NCBI GenBank assembly: GCA_963929865.1
Contig: CAWVKK010000065.1
Coordinates: 1-64,000, forward strand
Length of the DNA stretch: 64,000 bases
Direction: 5' to 3'
Origin: JAGZHZ01 sp963929865
GTDB lineage: Bacteria > Bacillota > Clostridia > Lachnospirales > Lachnospiraceae
Under the pieces are notes generated by a model that was given only the letters and a program-made list of their open reading frames with translations, made no database searches and had not been told where the DNA came from. Positions 23,029 to 30,510 of this stretch are shown here, piece by piece. Position numbers and translations under genes: made by a program. Within the stretch, counting starts at the first letter, position 1; each line of letters begins with the position of its first letter.

Positions 23029-24349
23029 CTGCAATCTCTCCTATCAAATCATATTCCAAAGCTCCTGTCACTTTCACCCGCAGAAAGTCTCCGGTCACCA
23101 ATACCTCATCTGTATTGACGAACACATATCCGTCCACATCCGGCGCGTCCCCGTACGTGCGCGCCACATATGCCTGTTCCTCTGCCACTTTCCCCTCCAC
23201 CATCGCAGTCACAGTTTTTCCTATCATCTGCTCTGCGCGTTCAAAGGCGATCTCCTGCTGCATCTCCATCAGCTGTGCCTGGCGCTCCTGTTTGACCTCC
23301 TCATCGATCTGGTCCGGCATCTCGTATGCCGGCGTGTTTTCCTCAGCCGAATACGTAAAAACGCCCAGGCGGTCAAATTTCATCTGCTCTACAAATTCCA
23401 TCAGCTCTTCATGGTCCTGCTGCGTCTCTCCGGGGAAGCCTGTGATCAGGGTCGTCCTCAGCACAATATCCGGGATCTCTTTTCTGAGCTTGTCTATGAT
23501 CTGGATCAGCTGTCTTTTTGTGGCGCGTCTTCCCATCCGCTTTAAAACGCGGTCGCTTGCGTGCTGGATCGGAAGGTCGAGATAATGGCAGATTTTTTCT
23601 TCCTCCTTCATCGTCTCGATCAGCTCCTCATAGATCTCCTCCGGATAGCAGTATAGAATGCGGATCCAGCGGATCCCCCTGATCGTGCACAGCTTCCTCA
23701 AAAGCAGGTGGAGGCTTTTTTTCCCGTACAGGTCGACTCCGTACAGCGTCGTCTCCTGCGCTACCAGGATCAGTTCCTTAACTCCCTGCTGCGCCAGCTC
23801 CCGCGCCTCATCTAAAAGCCGTTCCATCGGAACGCTGCGGTATTTTCCGCGGATCTTTGGAATGATGCAGTATGTGCAGTGCTTATCGCATCCCTCTGCG
23901 ATTTTCAGATGCGCGAAGTGACCTCCCGTCGTCACAACCCGCTTTGTCTCTACCTGCGGAAGCCGGTCAAGGCTGAGGCATTCCAGCACCTTTTTCCCCT
24001 CCAGGACAGACGCGATCGTCTCTGTGATTTCATCGTACGTTGTCGTCCCCAGCACGGCGTCTACTTCCGGAATCTCGTCCAAAATTTCCTGCTGATAGCG
24101 CTGCGCCAGACAGCCTGTCACGATGAGCGCCTTGCATGTTCCCTCTTTTCTGTACTGCGCCATCTGCAAAATCGTCTGGACGCTTTCTTCCTTCGCGTCG
24201 TTGATAAAACAGCATGTGTTAATCACAATGATATCCGCTTCGCTCTCCTCGTCCGTCATCTCATATCCCTGCCGGTTCAGCAGTCCCAGCATGACTTCTG
24301 AGTCTACCAAATTTTTGTCACAGCCAAGAGAAATAAACAATATTTTCAT
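23012..24349 (-). CDS. rimO: Ribosomal protein S12 methylthiotransferase RimO
   Basis: A 445-residue radical SAM methylthiotransferase that adds a methylthio group to an Asp of ribosomal protein S12. The start FISLGCDKNLVDSEVMLG is the RimO rather than MiaB form of the N-terminal UPF0004 domain. The radical SAM cluster is in EGCDKHCTYCIIPKIRG (CxxxCxxC, about residues 154-161). A C-terminal TRAM domain follows (about 375-440). The length is typical. A SigA promoter is visible 40-70 bases upstream, so rimO starts the rimO-pgsA-cinA unit. Confidence 0.96.
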   Translation of the reverse strand: MKILFISLGCDKNLVDSEVMLGLLNRQGYEMTDEESEADIIVINTCCFINDAKEESVQTILQMAQYRKEGTCKALIVTGCLAQRYQQEILDEIPEVDAVLGTTTYDEITETIASVLEGKKVLECLSLDRLPQVETKRVVTTGGHFAHLKIAEGCDKHCTYCIIPKIRGKYRSVPMERLLDEARELAQQGVKELILVAQETTLYGVDLYGKKSLHLLLRKLCTIRGIRWIRILYCYPEEIYEELIETMKEEEKICHYLDLPIQHASDRVLKRMGRRATKRQLIQIIDKLRKEIPDIVLRTTLITGFPGETQQDHEELMEFVEQMKFDRLGVFTYSAEENTPAYEMPDQIDEEVKQERQAQLMEMQQEIAFERAEQMIGKTVTAMVEGKVAEEQAYVARTYGDAPDVDGYVFVNTDEVLVTGDFLRVKVTGALEYDLIGEIADECTE

Positions 24350-24390
24350 ACAGCCTCTCCTTATTCTTCTTTCTAACGCCTTCGGTTTTT

Positions 24391-24419
24391 ATTTTACTAT
24401 CTTCATTTGTAAAAATCAA
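24391..24419 (-). promoter_or_regulatory. SigA-type promoter for rimO-pgsA-cinA
   Basis: TTGATT (complement of 24414-24419) and TAAAAT (complement of 24391-24396) with a 17-base spacer. Confidence 0.65.
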
Positions 24420-24444
24420 CCAGGAAAACGCCCCTGAATCTGAC

Positions 24445-24488
24445 AAAGGAGGGCACGGATCGTCTTCGGCGATTGTACCCTCCTTTTT
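24445..24488. terminator. Hairpin downstream of the DUF308 gene
   Basis: AAAGGAGGG pairs with CCCTCCTTT around an inner stem capped by a TTCG tetraloop. The T-run is stronger on the plus strand than in the direction of the gene it should end. Confidence 0.6.
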
Positions 24489-24507
24489 GATTCGTCACTT
24501 TTCTTTT

Positions 24508-25149
24508 TTATCGCTTCTCTTTTTCCTCAGTTTCTTCCAGCCAGTACGCAGTTTCTCCCTCTTCTTTTTTGCCGGAAACCGGATTTTGTTTTTCCTTTTC
24601 CGCCTTTCTGCGTCTCTTGAGTATCCTTGTAATCAGAAACATGCTCCAGATATTGATCACCCCGTCCGCCAGAAGACTCGCCCCGATCACATAGACCATC
24701 AGCACTGCCGCGCGGAACGGATTGTAGACGAGCAAAAGCCCGACGCCCAGCAAAACAGCCGCGAGGACAAGCACGATCCACCATTTCGGAAATCCCAGCT
24801 TTTTCAGGTCCAGACTGTTTTGAAGCTTTACGATTGCTCCAAGCATCAGGACGACTCCGATCGCAAACGGAAGGATCGAGACAAAGATCTGATCGTTGAC
24901 CAGCACGAACAGTCCGAACGCAGTCGTCACGATCCCTGTGACCAGATCCATCTCCATGATCGAGACGACGTGGTCTTTTGTAAAGTACACCACAATATGG
25001 GCGACGCCGTAGATAATGCCCATCACACCCAGGGCGTAGCAAAAGGTGGTCATGGAAATATCAGGCCAGATCAGCAGCACAATGCCGCACACCACATAGA
25101 TCACTGACATCAGACAATAGCTTTTTTTAAATCCCTTAATCTCGTCCAT
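24508..25149 (-). CDS. DUF308/HdeD-type membrane protein
   Basis: A 213-residue protein with about six hydrophobic helices in three pairs (residues 10-180), for example YCLMSVIYVVCGIVLLIWPD and WWIVLVLAAVLLGVGLLLVY. This is the internal repeat expected of the DUF308 family that includes HdeD, linked to acid resistance in E. coli. The last 30 residues are a charged Lys/Glu-rich tail in the cytoplasm. It lies 28 bases downstream of rpoZ and may be read with the yicC operon. The function in Clostridia is unknown. Confidence 0.78.
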   Translation of the reverse strand: MDEIKGFKKSYCLMSVIYVVCGIVLLIWPDISMTTFCYALGVMGIIYGVAHIVVYFTKDHVVSIMEMDLVTGIVTTAFGLFVLVNDQIFVSILPFAIGVVLMLGAIVKLQNSLDLKKLGFPKWWIVLVLAAVLLGVGLLLVYNPFRAAVLMVYVIGASLLADGVINIWSMFLITRILKRRRKAEKEKQNPVSGKKEEGETAYWLEETEEKEKR

Positions 25150-25177
25150 CGCTTCCGTTCCTCCCCAAAAGAACCGT

Positions 25178-25432
25178 TTACTCCTTTGTTTGCTCTTCGG
25201 TTTCCTCTTCCCCTATAATCTTGATCTTTCCGCTGTTTAATTCCTCCACCGCGATGGAAAGAGGCTTTTTCTTCGACGCGTACACCAGCGGCTCCGCGCC
25301 TGCGATCAGCTGTCTGGCGCGCTTGGCTGTTGCCAGGACGATCGAGTAGCGGCTGTTGACCACTAAAGGTTCGCCCTCTTCTACCCCGCTGTTTACTACT
25401 TTCATTAAATCGCTGTAAGATGGATGCAACAT
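25178..25432 (-). CDS. rpoZ: RNA polymerase omega subunit
   Basis: An 84-residue omega subunit, which stabilises the beta-prime subunit of RNA polymerase. Conserved features are MLHPSYSDLMKVVN near the start, NSRYSIVLATAKRARQLI (about residues 26-43) and KKPLSIAVEELNSGKI near the end. The Glu-rich tail is ordinary. Its stop-start spacing to gmk is a single base, and the order yicC-remA-gmk-rpoZ is the standard Firmicutes arrangement. Confidence 0.95.
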   Translation of the reverse strand: MLHPSYSDLMKVVNSGVEEGEPLVVNSRYSIVLATAKRARQLIAGAEPLVYASKKKPLSIAVEELNSGKIKIIGEEETEEQTKE

Positions 25433-25433
25433 A

Positions 25434-26069
25434 TTATCTGTCCCCTTTCAAAAATTGACTCATACCGTATTCCAGGTTTGTCCGCAGTTGTGCATTTCTG
25501 CTGTTTTTCAGATGCTCGCTCTGGATAATTCCATGTACCTGAGCGACGCACGTATCGAGATCGTCGTTGACGATGAGATAATCGTACTGACTCATCCCTT
25601 TCGCTTCCTCAGCCGCCCGCCTCAGCCGCGAGGCGATGACCTCATCCGATTCGGTGCCCCGCCCTGTCAGGCGCTGCTCTAAGACCTCAGGCGTGGGCGG
25701 CACGATAAACAGCGTCACCGCATCCGGATATTTTTCCTTGATCTTTGCCGCGCCCTGAATTTCGATCTCCAAAATCACATCTTTTCCCTCTAAGAGCTTT
25801 TCCTCCACGTACGCTTTCGGCGTCCCGTAATAATTTTCCACAAACTTTGCATACTCTACGAACGCGTCCTGCGCAATCATGGCTTCAAATTCCGCCTTCG
25901 TCTTAAAGAAGTATTCTCTTCCCTCCTGCTCGCCCTCCCTGGGAGCCCGCGTCGTCGCGGAGACCGACAGCGCATACTCCTGGTACGTTTCAAGCAGTTT
26001 TTTTACAATCGTTCCTTTTCCGACTCCTGAAAATCCTGAAATCACCGTCAGAATTCCCTTTCTACTCAT
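25434..26069 (-). CDS. gmk: Guanylate kinase
   Basis: A 211-residue P-loop kinase converting GMP to GDP. The phosphate-binding loop is SGFSGVGKGT (residues 10-19), where most homologues have GPSG, so the Pro is a Phe. GMP-binding features follow: SATTRAPREGEQEGREYFF (about 35-53) and ILEIEIQGA. I placed the start at the ATG at 26069 (MSRKGILTVISG), with AGAGGTGA just upstream. The ATG at 26090 would add seven residues inside the remA coding end. It overlaps remA by 8 bases. Confidence 0.95.
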   Translation of the reverse strand: MSRKGILTVISGFSGVGKGTIVKKLLETYQEYALSVSATTRAPREGEQEGREYFFKTKAEFEAMIAQDAFVEYAKFVENYYGTPKAYVEEKLLEGKDVILEIEIQGAAKIKEKYPDAVTLFIVPPTPEVLEQRLTGRGTESDEVIASRLRRAAEEAKGMSQYDYLIVNDDLDTCVAQVHGIIQSEHLKNSRNAQLRTNLEYGMSQFLKGDR

Positions 26070-26334
26070 CCTCTTCACCTCTTGTGTCATATTCCGTCCC
26101 GCCCATCATCCGTTTCGCGATGGTCTCCGGCTGAAGCGCCGAAAGAAGCAGATGATTTCCGTACAGGAAAATAACGGCTTTCGTCTTGCGCCCCTGCGTG
26201 GCGTCGATCACCCTGCCCTCTTCCTTTGCGCTTTGTATCATCCGTTTAATCGGAGCCGCGTCCGGATTGATAACGGCCAGCACCTTCGATACGTTGACTG
26301 CATTTCCAAAACCGATATTGATTAATCTTGCCAT
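26062..26334 (-). CDS. remA: RemA-type DNA-binding regulator (DUF370)
   Basis: A 90-residue RemA homologue, a ring-forming DNA-binding protein that activates matrix genes in B. subtilis. Matching segments are MARLINIGFGNAVNVSKVLA and DATQGRKTKAVIFL, followed by LSALQPETIAKRM. The C-terminal TEYDTRGEEDE is acidic and encodes the overlap with gmk. The gene starts 11 bases after the yicC stop. In Clostridia lacking the Bacillus biofilm operons its targets are unknown. Confidence 0.93.
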   Translation of the reverse strand: MARLINIGFGNAVNVSKVLAVINPDAAPIKRMIQSAKEEGRVIDATQGRKTKAVIFLYGNHLLLSALQPETIAKRMMGGTEYDTRGEEDE

Positions 26335-26345
26335 ACTCTCTCTTC

Positions 26346-27224
26346 CTATTCAATGTTTTGAATCTGCTCGCGGATCTTTTCAATCTCCGTCTTTAAATCA
26401 ATTGCGATATTGCTCGTCTCAAGATCGTTTGCCTTGGACAAGATCGTGTTTGCCTCTCTGTTCATCTCCTGGGCAATAAAATCCAGCTTTCTTCCGACGT
26501 CGTCTCCCTTCTCCAGAGTATCCTTCATATGATCGATATGGCTTTTAAGCCGCACCGTCTCCTCGTCCGTACAGATTTTATCGGCATAGAGCACCACTTC
26601 CGTCGCGATCCGGCTTTCCTCTATCTGCGTATCGGCAAGCAGCTCCTTTACTTTTTCCTCGAGCTTCTGGCGATATGCCTCCATCATCACGGGAAACCTC
26701 TCCTCGATGCGCGCCACTTTCGCCGCCATATCGTCCAGCTTTCCAAAGAGATCTTCTTTCAGCGCCTGTCCTTCTTTTTCGCGCGCCTGCACCATCTGCT
26801 TTCCGGCCTCGATCAGCGCCTTTTCCAGGACAGCCCACACTTCCTTTTCGTCGATCGTCTGTTCCTCCATGGAAAACACATCCGGACATCTGCCAAGCGC
26901 GGACGCCTTGACGTCGTTTTCCAGTCCGAATTTCTCCGCCATCTGCCGGTAGTACTGGAGGTATTCCGCCGCCAGCGCCTCGTTGTACTTCAGCGACACA
27001 TTCGACTGCGACAGATCCTCATACGTGATAAAGACGTCGATCTTTCCTCTGTGCATGTAATCCTTGAGCGTGCTGCGGATTGCAGACTCGAAAAAAGCCA
27101 GCTTTTTCGGCATCTTAATGCTGACGTCAAAGTACCGGTGATTGACTGCCTTCATCTCAACTATAAACTTCATTTCCCCCTGGAGATTCTCTGATCTTCC
27201 AAAGCCCGTCATACTTTTTATCAT
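26346..27224 (-). CDS. yicC: YicC-family endoribonuclease
   Basis: A 292-residue YicC/YloC protein. The start MIKSMTGFGRSE and the segment VEMKAVNHRYFDVSIKMPK are diagnostic. The C-terminal DUF1732 part ends with LDFIAQEMNREANTILSKAN and the ELKTEIEKIREQ-type tail (here DLKTEIEKIREQIQNIE). Homologues act as endoribonucleases on RNA. It is the first gene of yicC-remA-gmk-rpoZ, with a clear SigA promoter upstream that diverges from the tRNA-Gly promoter. Confidence 0.95.
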   Translation of the reverse strand: MIKSMTGFGRSENLQGEMKFIVEMKAVNHRYFDVSIKMPKKLAFFESAIRSTLKDYMHRGKIDVFITYEDLSQSNVSLKYNEALAAEYLQYYRQMAEKFGLENDVKASALGRCPDVFSMEEQTIDEKEVWAVLEKALIEAGKQMVQAREKEGQALKEDLFGKLDDMAAKVARIEERFPVMMEAYRQKLEEKVKELLADTQIEESRIATEVVLYADKICTDEETVRLKSHIDHMKDTLEKGDDVGRKLDFIAQEMNREANTILSKANDLETSNIAIDLKTEIEKIREQIQNIE

Positions 27225-27286
27225 TCTTATATGCTCACTTTTCGTATTGTATTGGATTGCGGCACATAATTCGCCACATTACATTC

Positions 27287-27315
27287 ATTATAATGCATAA
27301 CAAAATCTTCGTCAA
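27287..27315 (-). promoter_or_regulatory. SigA-type promoter for yicC-remA-gmk-rpoZ
   Basis: TTGACG (complement of 27310-27315) and TATAAT (complement of 27287-27292) with a 17-base spacer. Confidence 0.75.
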
Positions 27316-27339
27316 TGACAATTGTACGTTTTTTAGCTC

Positions 27340-27368
27340 TTGTATTTTTTTCTGAAAAGTGGTATACT
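27340..27368 (+). promoter_or_regulatory. Promoter of the tRNA-Gly gene
   Basis: TTGTAT (27340-27345) and TATACT (27363-27368) with a 17-base spacer. The tRNA starts 10 bases after the -10. Confidence 0.7.
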
Positions 27369-27377
27369 GCTGTATGT

Positions 27378-27448
27378 GCAGATATGGTTCATCGGTAGAA
27401 CGCTAGCTTCCCAAGCTGGAAAGGCGGGTTCGACTCCCGTTATCTGCT
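27378..27448 (+). tRNA. tRNA-Gly (anticodon CCC)
   Basis: A 71-base cloverleaf. The acceptor stem GCAGATA/TATCTGC is fully paired with discriminator U, as usual for glycine. The anticodon stem CTAGC/GCTGG has loop TTCCCAA, giving anticodon CCC. The T-arm GCGGG TTCGACT CCCGT is standard. CCA is not encoded. A run of seven T residues follows directly and should end the transcript. Confidence 0.95.
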
Positions 27449-27536
27449 TTTTTTGATGCCAATTTTGGTCCCGGTTTCCGCGGAAAAGGCGCCCGTCTTT
27501 CTCCGCGCCCGGATGTTTCTTTACTATATCTATGAT

Positions 27537-27560
27537 CGGGCGGGAATTTTGCCCTGCCCG
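27537..27560 (+). promoter_or_regulatory. Hairpin directly upstream of the rqcH ribosome binding site
   Basis: CGGGCGGG (27537-27544) pairs with CCC-T-GCCCG (27552-27560) with one bulged T. It ends 4 bases before the AAAGGAG at 27564. No T-run follows. An effect on translation is possible but not shown. Confidence 0.35.
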
Positions 27561-27577
27561 GCGAAAGGAGATTTCTT

Positions 27578-29311
27578 ATGGCTTTTGACGGAATTGTAAT
27601 CGCAAATCTCGTAAAAGAATGCAATGAAACCATTGTGGGAGGAAAGATCAGCAAAATCGCGCAGCCCGAGCAGGACGAGCTTTTGATCACGATCAAAAAT
27701 CAGAAGAACCAGTACCGCCTGTTTTTGTCGGCGAACGCCAGCCTTCCTCTTGTCTATTTTACCTCTTCCAACCGCCCCAGCCCTCTAACTGCGCCTAATT
27801 TCTGCATGCTTCTGCGCAAGCATATCGGGAACGGAAAGATCACAAGAATCTGGCAGCCCGGGCTGGAGCGCATCATCAATTTTGAGATTGAACATTTAAA
27901 TGAACTCGGCGATCTGTGCAGGAAGGTCCTGATTGCGGAAATCATGGGAAAGCACAGCAACCTCATTTTCTGTGACGACAGCGGAAAAATCATCGACAGC
28001 ATCAAGCATGTCCCGATGCAGATGAGTTCTGTCAGAGAGGTCTTGCCGGGGCGGACGTATTTTATCCCGCAGACGCAGCACAAGCAAAATCCTCTTGACG
28101 TCTGCGAAGAAGACTTCTGCCTGGCAGTCTTTTCCAAACCGGAAAAGCTCTCGAAGGCGATCTATTCTTCCTTTACCGGTATCAGCCCTGTCATCGCCGA
28201 AGAGCTGTGCTTTCGTGCTTCCCTGGAGTCGGACCAGAGCGCCTGTACGCTTTCCCAGCTTGAACGCCGCCATCTCTTTCACCAGTTTGAGCTGTTCACC
28301 GAGGAAATCAAATCCGGAGATTTTAAACCTAACATTGTCTTCTCCGGCAAAGAGCCTGTAGAATTTTCGTCCGTCCCCATGAAGCAGTACCGCGATTTAA
28401 AGACGGTCTTCTATCCTTCCGTTTCAGAGGTTTTGGAGACGTATTACGCCGTCAGAAACACCATCACGCGCATCCGCCAGAAATCCTCCGATCTGCGCCG
28501 GATTGTCCAGACTGCCTTAGAGCGCAATGTCAAAAAATATGATCTGCAGTGCAGGCAGCTGAAAGATACGGAGAAAAGGGACAAATACCGCATCTACGGC
28601 GAGCTCTTGAACACGTACGGATATGGCTTAAAGGGCGGGGAGAAAAAGCTGGACGCCCTGAATTATTACACGGGCGAGATGGTTTCGATCCCTCTTGATC
28701 CCACCTTGACCGCCCAGGAAAACGCGAAAAAATATTTTGACCGGTACGGAAAATTAAAGCGCACGTTTGAAGCGCTCTCTGAGCTGACAAAAGAGACGGC
28801 TTCTGAGATCGCGCACCTTGAGTCTATCAACACCTCTCTCGATATCGCTCTTTCGGAAGAGGATCTTGTCCAGATCAAGGAGGAGCTGACCCAGTACGGC
28901 TATATCAAACGCCGCTTCAGCGCAAAGAAAGTCAAGATTACCTCAAAGCCGTTTCACTATGTCTCTTCCGACGGGTACGACATCTATGTCGGCAAGAACA
29001 ACCTGCAAAACGAGGAGCTGACCTTTAAGTTTGCTTCCGGCAACGACTGGTGGTTCCACGCAAAAGGCGCCCCCGGCTCCCACGTCATCGTCAAGGGAAA
29101 CGGCGAAGACTTGCCCGACCGCACCTTCGAGGAGGCTGCGCGGCTTGCCGCCTACTACTCGAAAAACCGCGGCTCGGAAAAGGTGGAAGTCGACTATATC
29201 CAGAAGAAGCATGTCAAAAAGCCAAACGGCGCAAAGCCCGGCTTTGTCGTGTATTATACCAACTATTCTATGGTCATCGATTCGGACATTTCTCAGATTG
29301 AGCACGTTTAG
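27578..29311 (+). CDS. rqcH: RqcH/NFACT-family protein (Rqc2 homologue)
   Basis: A 577-residue NFACT protein, formerly called fibronectin-binding protein. In bacteria RqcH binds stalled 50S subunits with tRNA-Ala and adds alanine tails to the trapped chain. The N-terminal NFACT-N domain begins MAFDGIVIANLVKECNETIVGGKI and includes LLITIKNQKNQYRLFLSANA. A long coiled coil spans about 270-440. The NFACT-R (DUF814) domain follows, with GYDIYVGKNNLQNE and NDWWFHAKGAPGSHVI near residues 470-500. The length is normal. AAAGGAG sits 7 bases before the ATG, and an 8-bp hairpin (27537-27560) lies just upstream of it. Confidence 0.95.
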   Translation: MAFDGIVIANLVKECNETIVGGKISKIAQPEQDELLITIKNQKNQYRLFLSANASLPLVYFTSSNRPSPLTAPNFCMLLRKHIGNGKITRIWQPGLERIINFEIEHLNELGDLCRKVLIAEIMGKHSNLIFCDDSGKIIDSIKHVPMQMSSVREVLPGRTYFIPQTQHKQNPLDVCEEDFCLAVFSKPEKLSKAIYSSFTGISPVIAEELCFRASLESDQSACTLSQLERRHLFHQFELFTEEIKSGDFKPNIVFSGKEPVEFSSVPMKQYRDLKTVFYPSVSEVLETYYAVRNTITRIRQKSSDLRRIVQTALERNVKKYDLQCRQLKDTEKRDKYRIYGELLNTYGYGLKGGEKKLDALNYYTGEMVSIPLDPTLTAQENAKKYFDRYGKLKRTFEALSELTKETASEIAHLESINTSLDIALSEEDLVQIKEELTQYGYIKRRFSAKKVKITSKPFHYVSSDGYDIYVGKNNLQNEELTFKFASGNDWWFHAKGAPGSHVIVKGNGEDLPDRTFEEAARLAAYYSKNRGSEKVEVDYIQKKHVKKPNGAKPGFVVYYTNYSMVIDSDISQIEHV

Positions 29312-29318
29312 TCGGCTC

Positions 29319-29370
29319 AAAAAAGGATCCCCGCAGCGCAGCGGATGCGCTTTTGCGGGAATCCTTTTTC
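29319..29370. terminator. Bidirectional terminator between rqcH and the acyltransferase
   Basis: AAAAAAGGATCCCCGCA pairs with TTGCGGGAATCCTTTTT through two stem sections. T-runs occur on both strands. Confidence 0.82.
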
Positions 29371-29379
29371 TGTTTTCTC

Positions 29380-30462
29380 CTAAATCTTTTCGCCCAGACG
29401 GCACAGTCTCTCTCCTGCTTTTTTCATCTGTCTCTCATATCCCGTCCATACCTTCAGCTTTTCTGCCGCCGCGGAGGCGAGCGCAGAAGTCGCCGTCAGC
29501 ACGGCGAGAATCAGAACGGGATAGCGCAAGGAATAATAAAATCCCAAAAAATAGTACGAATACATCAGATTGTGCATCAGAAACATATTTGCCGAGTGTT
29601 TTCCTAAAAATTCCAATCCGCCTGCAAGCAGCGCGAACTTTTGGCACAGGGCCGCGCACAGTCCGCACAGCGTCATCGAAGCCAGTCCGTCTACAATTCC
29701 GCAGTAGTTATAGTTCGTCCGGAATTTTAAGAGCAGGAGGGTCGCCGCGAGCAAAAAGACCGTTTTTGCCGCGTACGCCGCTTTTTTTTCGGCGAACAGT
29801 CTGCTCCATCTGCCAAATGCGTCCCACTCGAAGCACGCCGCGCCCAGCAGCATACCGAACACATACGTGCTTGCCACAGACTGAATCTCCATCAGCTGCA
29901 AAAGTCCCATCGCCGCTGCCAGCACAGGAAGCGTCCCCGTCTTTTTTGCGAGTTTCATCACAAACGGCATCAGAACCGCAATGTAGAGCGCAACAGACAG
30001 ATACCACCACGTCGGGTTGAGCGTCGGCGTGTGAAACGCGAAAGACAGTCCGAAAAAGTCGATCACAAAATAGACAAGAGCTGTCTTTCCATCTGTGCCG
30101 TACGCCTGTGCCGGCGTCCTCCCAAGCGGCGCGCAGACGAGCGCCAGCAAAAACACAAACCAGTATCCGCTCATCAGCTTCCAGCAGCGCGAGACCGTAA
30201 ATCTCCAGAACTGCGCCTTTGACGGCTCCTGGTTTTGAAAGTTTGCTGTATAGCTGGCTGCGATCCCGTATCCGCTCAAAAACACAAAGACCGTCACGCA
30301 CAGCTTGCACAGCAGGGCCAGACGGAGCGTCTGGTCCCCCGTCAAAGGCCAATATTCCACAGCATAGCCGGCATATTCCTCATAGTCGTTAAAAAGGTGG
30401 TGAAACAGCATCATCAGGATCGCGATTCCCTTGCACTGGTTTGTCTGCGCCTTCGTAAACAT
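29380..30462 (-). CDS. Membrane acyltransferase (acyltransferase-3 family)
   Basis: A 360-residue protein with about ten membrane helices. It opens with the acyltransferase-3 signature KGIAILMMLFHHLFND (residues 11-26), which carries the catalytic-type HH, and later VFVFLSGYGIAASY (about residues 58-71). Enzymes of this family transfer acyl groups to extracytoplasmic sugars or peptidoglycan. The acceptor cannot be told from the sequence. The gene stands alone between two terminating regions, downstream of leuS in direction. Confidence 0.85.
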   Translation of the reverse strand: MFTKAQTNQCKGIAILMMLFHHLFNDYEEYAGYAVEYWPLTGDQTLRLALLCKLCVTVFVFLSGYGIAASYTANFQNQEPSKAQFWRFTVSRCWKLMSGYWFVFLLALVCAPLGRTPAQAYGTDGKTALVYFVIDFFGLSFAFHTPTLNPTWWYLSVALYIAVLMPFVMKLAKKTGTLPVLAAAMGLLQLMEIQSVASTYVFGMLLGAACFEWDAFGRWSRLFAEKKAAYAAKTVFLLAATLLLLKFRTNYNYCGIVDGLASMTLCGLCAALCQKFALLAGGLEFLGKHSANMFLMHNLMYSYYFLGFYYSLRYPVLILAVLTATSALASAAAEKLKVWTGYERQMKKAGERLCRLGEKI

Positions 30463-30510
30463 ATGTCTTCCTCTTCGCCTTTGTCCCTTTTTCAGAGCAG
30501 AGGTCTTTTT

